DNA of 7,523 nt, taken from contig JAACDL010000177.1 in NCBI GenBank assembly GCA_009936765.1, positions 1 through 7,523 of the forward strand, in the 5' to 3' direction. Below the pieces are notes generated by a model. The model ran no database searches. It was not told the origin of the DNA and was given only the letters and a program-made list of their open reading frames with translations. Both the position numbers and the translations under genes were made by a program. Source of the stretch: Methanobacteriota archaeon (GTDB lineage Archaea > Thermoplasmatota > Poseidoniia > Poseidoniales > Poseidoniaceae). Position 1 is the first letter of the stretch; each line of letters opens with the position of its first letter. This document shows positions 1 to 5,900 of the stretch, one piece after another.

Positions 1-2
1 CA

Positions 3-206
3 GAGCTCGCCGAATATCTTTCAAAATATCCCGTCAGACTTTATGACTATGAAGATGGTAAATGTATTCTAATGGTCAAACTCGAAGATTATGAATCGAT
101 TAAGTCCGAATTAGTAGTTGGAAAGGTAATCAGTCAAACTTCCAGTGGTAAGATTAGACTTGTCCGTGAGAGAATGGAATTTAGTCGCAAGCCAAGAAAG
201 CGTTGA
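3..206 (+). CDS. 3' end of an unidentified protein (5' truncated)
   Basis: An open frame enters from the left edge and runs 67 codons to a TGA at 204-206. Only the C-terminus of the protein is present. The translated tail contains alternating hydrophobic and charged residues (for example KCILMVKLEDYESIK), which suggests a small alpha/beta fold, and it ends in a strongly basic segment (FSRKPRKR). No signal peptide or membrane segment is visible in this part. I do not recognise the family. The basic end might contact nucleic acid, but that is only a guess. Reading is supported by the absence of stops in this frame while the other two + frames are closed within about 75 bases. The next gene on the same strand begins 71 bases downstream, or closer if an earlier start is used, so the two may share a transcript. 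Confidence 0.6.
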   Translation, partial: ELAEYLSKYPVRLYDYEDGKCILMVKLEDYESIKSELVVGKVISQTSSGKIRLVRERMEFSRKPRKR

Positions 207-264
207 AGTGCTCATCCTTCTTCCACAGGTTCATGGGAGCCGGAGGTGGAGCGCCGCCAGTTAA

Positions 265-272
265 AGGAGAGG
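265..272 (+). promoter_or_regulatory. Shine-Dalgarno sequence before the membrane protein gene
   Basis: AGGAGAGG lies 5 bases before the ATG at 278-280. It is the strongest ribosome binding match near any candidate start of this gene and is the main reason for preferring ATG 278 over ATG 233 or TTG 203. The caveat is that the same bases read as Gly-Glu-Asp codons if an upstream start is used. Confidence 0.5.
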
Positions 273-277
273 ACGTT

Positions 278-709
278 ATGATCCTCATCGGTTCATCAAT
301 AATCCTGATTATGCTTATTATGCAAACTTGGGTTAATCCTACCACTATAGGAGAGGGTTCTGAAAATGAATTCACTATTAAGTACGATATTTCGAAAGGC
401 GACACATTCACATTGGAAATCACAGAAGGTGTAGTGAGGCCAGGTGTTTACACCCCGTCTGGCGATTGGATACTCTCTGGAGATGTGGATTCAGATCAAG
501 GTAATTGGGAATACACTGCTAAAGAGTCAGGCATTCACTCGTTTGTAATACTGGGAATGGAAGAGTCCGAAATCAAATATTCTTTGAGTAGAGGGATCAT
601 CTTTGACTATGGGCTATATTTATTGGGCGGAGTGATTCTTATCTTTGGTGTTTTGAAGAGAATTGATGCTAAAAAAGATGAACCTGTTGAAGCTATACTG
701 GATGACTAA
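278..709 (+). CDS. small membrane protein with two membrane helices and an extracytoplasmic beta-rich domain
   Basis: The product is 143 residues if it starts at ATG 278. Residues 1-18 are a hydrophobic signal-anchor (MILIGSSIILIMLIM). Residues 19-105 are polar and beta-prone, with the pattern KGDTFTLEI, then PSGDW, then a Trp-Glu-Tyr-Thr stretch and ESGIHSFVI. Residues 107-127 form a second helix, followed by a cytoplasmic KRIDAKK and an acidic tail. The order of a KGD strand, a P-x-G-like turn and an ESG-hydrophobic strand resembles GOLD/emp24-like beta-sandwich domains, but this is a weak visual likeness and I give no function. Alternative in-frame starts are ATG 233 (adds the glycine-rich MGAGGGAPPVKGEDV) and TTG 203, which overlaps the upstream stop. 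The stop codon overlaps that of the convergent fusion gene, leaving no space for a separate terminator. Confidence 0.65.
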   Translation: MILIGSSIILIMLIMQTWVNPTTIGEGSENEFTIKYDISKGDTFTLEITEGVVRPGVYTPSGDWILSGDVDSDQGNWEYTAKESGIHSFVILGMEESEIKYSLSRGIIFDYGLYLLGGVILIFGVLKRIDAKKDEPVEAILDD

Positions 710-2133
710 ATCCATTCAATGTCTTCTCCATCATCAATTGCCAGTTCCCCTAGTACTAATTGGCCATGTTCATTCAGTCCAAATGATTTGTAGGTCTTAC
801 CATTGTGAACAGGAATACCAAAAAGACGCATTTTTTCGAGAATTTGTATTCTGATTTCTGAGTGGCGAACCGGAGGGATGTCTGGTAGTACTTCCAGCAA
901 TGATGATAGTTCTCTGTTCAATAAAGAATCTACTTCTTCATGTTCAGTTTCAAGGATTTCATCTAATGAAGAGTAATCCGTATGTTCATTCGTATCGCTC
1001 TTTTTCAAATTTATACCAATTCCTAGAACTACCTTAGTGAACTGATTATTTGATTTCCCTTCTGCTAGAATCCCGCACAATTTACGGTTCCCGATGAGAA
1101 TATCATTTGGCCACTTCAGTAGTAATTGTTCATTTTGAAATACATTCAATACTGCTAATGCGCCTGATAGTTGTAAATGACCGGGATTGATTTTACCACC
1201 TTCTGCAACAATCCAAGAGCCTGCATAACTACTATCTGTCGAATTCCATATTCTGTCTCTACGCCCTCTCCCAGCACTTTGAAACTTAGTTGATATGTGT
1301 GTGCCAATGCCGTTTTTCATTAGTAGATCATCATTTGTTGAACCTGTAGATTCTACAAATATTTTCTCGGCTCCTTCATATGGTCTCCAGAAACAAGTTA
1401 ATGCCAATTTCTCTCCGTCTCCAAATTCAATCTCATCCCAAACTCTATGTGCAAAAATAAGTGTGTCTTCAAATGAATCTTTTCGTGAGATTGTGAGTAT
1501 TCTTCCTTTAGGTGCAAGTAGTTGATTACTAATTATGCTGCGTAACATCCGATGGCCCAAGCCCAGTCTATCGGTGTCGATTAGACTGGCCTCCTCCATA
1601 GGGCCAAGAACTTCATTTATCTCACTGTGCGGAATGTAGGGGAGATTCCATACAATCATGTCGTAGTTTCCAGTGAAAGGAAACTCTTCGGGTCCGACTC
1701 CACCTTCTTTGATTTCAGCATCGAGTTGGTTTTCAACCATATTGCCTTTAGTTGCGGCTACGGCGAATGGATTGATGTCGCAACTCGAAACCTTCCATCC
1801 CATGGATGCGGCCAGAATGCTTACAGCTCCAGATCCACACCCTATTTCGAGAAACGTTCTGCCTCGGCCAGGGCCAAAAGAAATTATTCTTCTTGCCAGA
1901 AGGTCAGTGTCTTCCCTTGGTGGGTATACTGTACTTGGTATTAATAGTCGAAAACTAACTCCGTTCAAAGGCGACCAAATCGTGGCGCTAGGTGGCTTTT
2001 TTAGGAACTCAATCTCTCTCTCTGCATGCAGGGGTGAAAATACCTCTCTTTCATCCATGCGCTTCAACCATCCGTCGGAGCCGAAGCCTTTATGCCTCTT
2101 GGCAATAAGCCGTATCTGATGAGGAATTGTCAA
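706..2133 (-). CDS. fusion of HemK/PrmC-type methyltransferase and biotin-protein ligase
   Basis: One uninterrupted 475-residue frame holds two enzymes. Residues 1-250 form an S-adenosylmethionine-dependent methyltransferase of the HemK/PrmC type, which normally methylates the Gln of the GGQ motif in release factors. Visible elements are VYPPREDTDLL (70-80), the SAM-binding FLEIGCGSG (94-102) and NLPYIP (163-168) where the family has NPPY. Residues 255-475 form a class I biotin ligase without the BirA DNA-binding domain. They show STGSTNDDL (262-270), the biotinyl-AMP loop SAGRGRRDR (286-294), KWPND (340-344), GILAEGK (354-360), GIGINL (371-376) and a short C-terminal beta domain (from about 437). 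That half should attach biotin to carboxylase carrier proteins. The only start after the in-frame stop at 2143-2145 and before the domain is TTG 2131-2133, with GGGAGG just one base upstream. ATG at 2056-2058 (residue 26) is an alternative. Catalysis by the methyltransferase half is less certain than by the ligase half. Confidence 0.88.
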   Translation of the reverse strand: MTIPHQIRLIAKRHKGFGSDGWLKRMDEREVFSPLHAEREIEFLKKPPSATIWSPLNGVSFRLLIPSTVYPPREDTDLLARRIISFGPGRGRTFLEIGCGSGAVSILAASMGWKVSSCDINPFAVAATKGNMVENQLDAEIKEGGVGPEEFPFTGNYDMIVWNLPYIPHSEINEVLGPMEEASLIDTDRLGLGHRMLRSIISNQLLAPKGRILTISRKDSFEDTLIFAHRVWDEIEFGDGEKLALTCFWRPYEGAEKIFVESTGSTNDDLLMKNGIGTHISTKFQSAGRGRRDRIWNSTDSSYAGSWIVAEGGKINPGHLQLSGALAVLNVFQNEQLLLKWPNDILIGNRKLCGILAEGKSNNQFTKVVLGIGINLKKSDTNEHTDYSSLDEILETEHEEVDSLLNRELSSLLEVLPDIPPVRHSEIRIQILEKMRLFGIPVHNGKTYKSFGLNEHGQLVLGELAIDDGEDIEWI

Positions 2134-2161
2134 TCCTCCCTCTTAGTGTCGCATTTTTGAT

Positions 2162-2172
2162 GCCAATTTGGC
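2162..2172. repeat. short palindrome near the fusion-gene promoter
   Basis: GCCAATTTGGC has perfect 5-base inverted arms (GCCAA/TTGGC) around one central base and runs into GCCGGC. It would lie between the minus-strand TATA-like element and the predicted start of transcription of the fusion gene. That is a usual position for an archaeal repressor site, but short palindromes also occur by chance. Confidence 0.25.
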
Positions 2173-2179
2173 CGGCGGA

Positions 2180-2192
2180 GGTTTTAATAACC
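2180..2192. promoter_or_regulatory. probable bidirectional box A (TATA) element
   Basis: GGTTTTAATAACC is nearly its own reverse complement. On the + strand TTTTAATA (2182-2189) resembles archaeal box A, and with the usual 24-28 base offset it puts transcription start near 2212, about 18 bases before tRNA-Lys. On the minus strand TTATTAAAA points to a start near 2160 and a leader of roughly 27 bases for the methyltransferase-ligase gene. It is the only good TATA candidate in the divergent spacer. The positions are inferred from consensus spacing, not measured. Confidence 0.5.
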
Positions 2193-2211
2193 CTTTGCAG
2201 GTCGGCCAGAA

Positions 2212-2337
2212 AGCCCAACGCATACAATTGGGCCTGTAGCTTAGTCAGGTAGAGCTTCCGGCTTTTAACCGGACGGTCGCGGGTTCGAACCCCGTCAGGC
2301 CCGCCTTTTAGGCTCAGGTTCGACGTATGCAAGGGCT
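2212..2337 (+). repeat. inverted repeat enclosing tRNA-Lys
   Basis: The bases before the tRNA, AGCCC (2212-2216) and GCATAC (2220-2225), are complementary to GGGCT (2333-2337) and GTATGC (2325-2330) after it. Pairing gives an 11 base-pair helix interrupted by an internal loop of AAC (2217-2219) opposite AA (2331-2332), with the mature tRNA inside. The left arm begins about where transcription should start and the right arm ends four bases before the rpoH ribosome binding site. The pairing is read directly from the sequence. Its existence in RNA and any role in processing are inferred. Confidence 0.4.
2230..2303 (+). tRNA. tRNA-Lys (anticodon UUU)
   Basis: All four arms fold. The acceptor stem GGGCCTG (2230-2236) pairs fully with CAGGCCC (2296-2302). 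The D stem is GCTT/GAGC with one G-U pair. The anticodon stem TCCGG/CCGGA (2257-2261, 2269-2273) encloses the loop CTTTTAA, giving anticodon TTT at 2264-2266, which reads lysine AAA and AAG codons. The variable loop is five bases. The T stem GCGGG/CCCGT closes on TTCGAAC. The discriminator base is G2303, usual for archaeal tRNA-Lys. CCA is not encoded, so it must be added by the CCA-adding enzyme. There is no intron. A short T run (CCTTTTA, 2304-2310) follows and could end some transcripts, but read-through into rpoH, 50 bases downstream, is possible. Confidence 0.97.
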
Positions 2338-2340
2338 ACA

Positions 2341-2347
2341 GGGGTGA
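2341..2347 (+). promoter_or_regulatory. Shine-Dalgarno sequence deciding the rpoH TTG start
   Basis: GGGGTGA ends six bases before TTG 2354-2356. Its TGA is also an in-frame stop (2345-2347), so rpoH cannot begin further upstream. The motif matches the GGTGA type complementary to the archaeal 16S rRNA 3' end and supports TTG rather than the downstream ATG at 2387. Confidence 0.65.
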
Positions 2348-2353
2348 ATTTGT

Positions 2354-2974
2354 TTGGTAGTTAAATCAGCAACCAAGAAGCGTTTAATGGAAATGGGAAT
2401 TGCTGAGGAATACGCTCACAAATTGGCCACGGACCGCAACATGACCGATATCAAGGCCATGGCGGCAGATGAAATTGCTTCATGCCTCGGAGTATCCAAA
2501 GACGATGAGATTTTTACAGGTGCAATGAATGCACTTGCTGAATTAGGCCAGAGGCGCCAGAAGCGTCGCAGCCGCAAGATTACCATCTCTAAGAAAGCCT
2601 TGGACGATGATGACATGGATTTGGCTGGTACCAAATTTAATGTTCTAAATCACGTGCTAGTTCCTCATCAGGAACTTGTTGCAGTAGAAGATGAAGAAAG
2701 TGAACTTGAGCCATGGGGCCTTCTTACTACTGACGAAGAAACAGGCGAACCTCGCCTAGCAAAGGAACTTCTACCGAAGATTCTGATTACAGATCCAGTT
2801 GTCCAGGTGATTAAGGAGACAGTAGAGCGTGCAAGAGATGCAAACGCTGAAGGCGACGAGGAACATGTTCCTCTGCCTGCAGGATGGCTCTCGGACCGTG
2901 TTCTGAAGGTTATCCGTAAATCACCATCCGCTGGAAAATCAATCGCTTATCGATTGATAGTGGAGGGCAGCTGA
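2354..2974 (+). CDS. rpoH: RNA polymerase subunit H (Rpb5 homologue) with an extra N-terminal domain
   Basis: RpoH is the archaeal counterpart of the C-terminal half of eukaryotic Rpb5 and sits in the lower jaw of RNA polymerase. Here the family domain covers about residues 95-206, with FNVLNHVLVPHQELV (95-109), LPKILITDPVV (140-150), RKSPSAGKSIAYRLIV (188-203) and a C-terminal end at the usual place. Archaeal RpoH is normally about 80 residues, but this protein has 206. The extra length is an N-terminal region (about 8-64) that looks like helix-hairpin-helix repeats (MGIAEEYAHKLA, then EIASCLGVSKDDEI), a very basic linker (RRQKRRSRK, 67-75), an acidic stretch DDDDMD (84-89) and an acidic insertion of about 25 residues between ITDPVV and the RKSP motif. 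The start is TTG with a good ribosome binding site. The gene is the first of the polymerase set, 14 bases before rpoB. Confidence 0.93.
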   Translation: MVVKSATKKRLMEMGIAEEYAHKLATDRNMTDIKAMAADEIASCLGVSKDDEIFTGAMNALAELGQRRQKRRSRKITISKKALDDDDMDLAGTKFNVLNHVLVPHQELVAVEDEESELEPWGLLTTDEETGEPRLAKELLPKILITDPVVQVIKETVERARDANAEGDEEHVPLPAGWLSDRVLKVIRKSPSAGKSIAYRLIVEGS

Positions 2975-2977
2975 GCT

Positions 2978-2985
2978 GAGGTGAT
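2978..2985 (+). promoter_or_regulatory. Shine-Dalgarno sequence of rpoB
   Basis: GAGGTGAT lies three bases before the rpoB ATG in the 14-base gap after rpoH. It is a full-length complement of the archaeal anti-Shine-Dalgarno sequence and indicates strong, independent initiation on an operon mRNA. Confidence 0.75.
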
Positions 2986-2988
2986 ACC

Positions 2989-5900
2989 ATGAAGGAGATT
3001 ATTGAATCATTTTTCCGAGAACGCAGCCTGGTTAACCACCAGTTAGCATCATACGACGATTGTATCCCAACCGGTGATAACTCAGTTTCACGCATGGAGA
3101 AGATTGTTCGCAGCATCCGAGTGGGTACTGATGAAGAAGTCGAAGACGATATGGGCGGTCTAATCAAATTAGACGTAATCGACCAAGACATCATCATCCG
3201 TGTTAAGAACATTCAACTTGGTGAACCAACAATCAGAGAAGCAGATGGTAGCGACCACCCTTCCATCCCTATGGAATGCAGACTACGTAAGTTGACTTAC
3301 ATGTCTCCAGTACGTATGGATTTCACTATATTCAAGAATGGAGTTCCTTCTCAACCAGAGAAGGGAGTTCAAGTTGGCAACATGCCAATCATGGTTCGTA
3401 GTAGAAGATGCAATCTTCACGCTAACCACGTAGCAGGAGACAAAGTACTGCACCCTACTACTTCTGATGAAGACCACAAGATGTGGGAAAAACTCCTCAG
3501 AACCAAAGGCGAAGATCCTCTAGACCCTGGAGGCTACTTCATCATCAACGGTACTGAACGTGTACTAATCTCTATGGAGGATTTAGCTCCAAACCGTGTA
3601 ACTGTTGAAATTAACAAGAGGTATGCAAAGAAGACAGAAGTCGCAAAGATTTTCTCACAGAAAGACGGAATGAGAAAGCCTCTAACTGTTGAAAAGCGCC
3701 GTGATGGAATGCTAATGGTCAAGATTAGTACTGCAGGAACAACAGCAATCCCTGTGGTTCTTTTGATGAGAGCACTTGGTATTGAAAACGACCAAGAACT
3801 ATTCCAGGCAATTGCAGGTCCTACTGAGACCTTCAAGTTCATCGTTGCTAACATTAACGAAGTCAAGGATAACGAAGAATACGCAGTTGACTCTCTAGAA
3901 GAAGCTCACCAGTGGTTAGAGAAGAAGTTCGCCGCAGGACAGCAGAAGGAATACCGTGAAGCTCGTGTAACTCAGTTGCTCGACCGTGAACTACTTCCTC
4001 ACTTGGGAGATTCAGAAGAAGATCGTAAGAAGAAAGCGATTTTCCTAGGAAGAATCGTCCGCCAAGTTTTGGAAATGGCAATTACTAGCCGTAAGCCAAA
4101 CGACAAAGACCACTATGCAAACAAGCGTGTCCGCCTCGCAGGAGACCTTATCGAAGACTTGTTCCGTGTATCCATGGGACAGTTGGCTCGTGACCTAAAG
4201 TACCAACTAGAACGTCACCACAACAGGAAGCGTGAACTGAAGATTACTTCATGTCTGAGGCCTGATGTACTTACTAGCAAGATTATGCACGCACTAGCCA
4301 CAGGAAACTGGGTTGGTGGACGCTCTGGTGTAAGTCAACTACTTGACAGAACAACATACCTTTCTGCACTATCTCACATGAGGCGTGTAACAAGCCCTCT
4401 AGTTAGAAGCCAACCTCACTTCGAAGCACGTGACTTGCACCCGACTCAGTGGGGCCGATTATGCCCTAACGAGACCCCTGAAGGTCAGAACTGTGGACTA
4501 GTAAAGAATGCAGCTCAGATGATCGATGTTTCTGAAGCAATTCCAGAAACTGAAATCCGCTCTCGTTTGGATGAAATGGATGTTTTCCAGCCTGATGATT
4601 GGACAGATGGTGACAGAATTCACGTTAATGGTGACATTTACGGAATCCACAAGCGTGGTAAGAATCTGGTAACTCAATTCAAGAACGCACGCCGTAGAGG
4701 AGCAATTCGTCCTGAAGTATCAATTAGATACGACACTACAAACCGCGATATTTTCATCAACACAGACAAAGGAAGAATCCTAAGGCCTGTATTGATTCTT
4801 TACGATGGTGCACCTAGATTAACTCAGAAGCACCTAGAGATGGTATCTGCTGGCGATATGACTTTCAAAGATTTGGTCAATGAAGGAGTCGTCGAATGGG
4901 TAGATGCAGAGGAAGAAGAAGACCTTTACATCGCTCCAAGACCTTTCGTTCTACCAGAAGTAGTCCCTGAAGGAAATGAGTATGCAGGTAGGCCAGTTAG
5001 CCATTCAACTATCACTTGGTTGAATCTTGGAGAGCCAGGCGCAATTTCTGCTAAACTACAGGCTAGAATCACAATGCCTAACGGAGTAAAAGCCGATGCT
5101 GTCTTTGATGTTGATTTGCTTTACACAAGCGAACACACGCATTGTGAGATTGATCCACAACTAGTACTCGGAGTATGTGCTTCATTGATTCCATATCCTG
5201 AGCACAACTCTACACCACGTGTTACTGGTGGTACTGCAATGGTAAAGCAATCATTAGGTCTTCCTAGTGCTAACTACCGCCTACGCCCAGATACAAGATT
5301 GCACATCCTGCATTATCCGCAGCGTTCCATTACCCACACACAAGCTATGGATACTACAAAGTTCGATAGCCGCCCTGGTGGACAGAACTTCATTGTAGCA
5401 GTTATGAGCCTTCATGGATACAACATGCAGGATGCTGTAATCATGAACCGTTCAAGCGTACAACGTGCTCTAGGACGTTCGACATTCAACCGTACTTACA
5501 ACGCAGAGCGTCGCCGTTTCCCTGGTGGTCAAGTTGAAGAAATCGAGATTCCAGGAACTGGACTTGAAGAAGTCAAAGGCTTGAAACCGATTGGATCTTA
5601 CGATCACCTGGAAGGCGATGGTCTTCCTCACCCAGAGAAGTATCTTGAAGGTGGAGATGTACTAGTTGGTAAGACCAGCCCTCCTCGTTTCCTTGAAGAA
5701 ACAGGAGCAGGTGCCTTCTTACAAGCTCAAGAACGCCGTGAATCATCCATGCCAATTCGTCATGGTGAGAAAGGATGGGTCGACAACGTGTATGTCACGG
5801 AATCTCTAGATTCTGGGCGTCTTGTACGATGTATGGTCCGTTCCCACAAAGTCCCTGAGATTGGAGATAAGTTCGCTTCACGTCACGGACAGAAGGGAGT

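Noticed and set aside
1255..1257. Asp in the ligase loop GRGRRDR where Gly is usual before the last Arg
   Set aside because: This loop position varies between ligase families, and all other biotin and ATP contacts look normal, so it is weak evidence for altered activity.
1673..2119. 148-codon + strand open frame opposite the fusion gene
   Set aside because: It is antisense to the strongly supported methyltransferase motifs, has no recognisable protein features, and its length follows from the codon pattern of the real gene.
2304..2312. CCTTTTAGG after the tRNA as a dedicated terminator or rpoH promoter
   Set aside because: Four T residues are too short for a confident archaeal terminator, and the match to box A is poor. 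I mention it only within the tRNA entry.
2090..2332. 80-codon minus-strand open frame across the tRNA
   Set aside because: It runs through the antisense of a perfectly folding tRNA-Lys and the divergent promoter. Its N-terminal part is the common spurious translation of tRNA complement.
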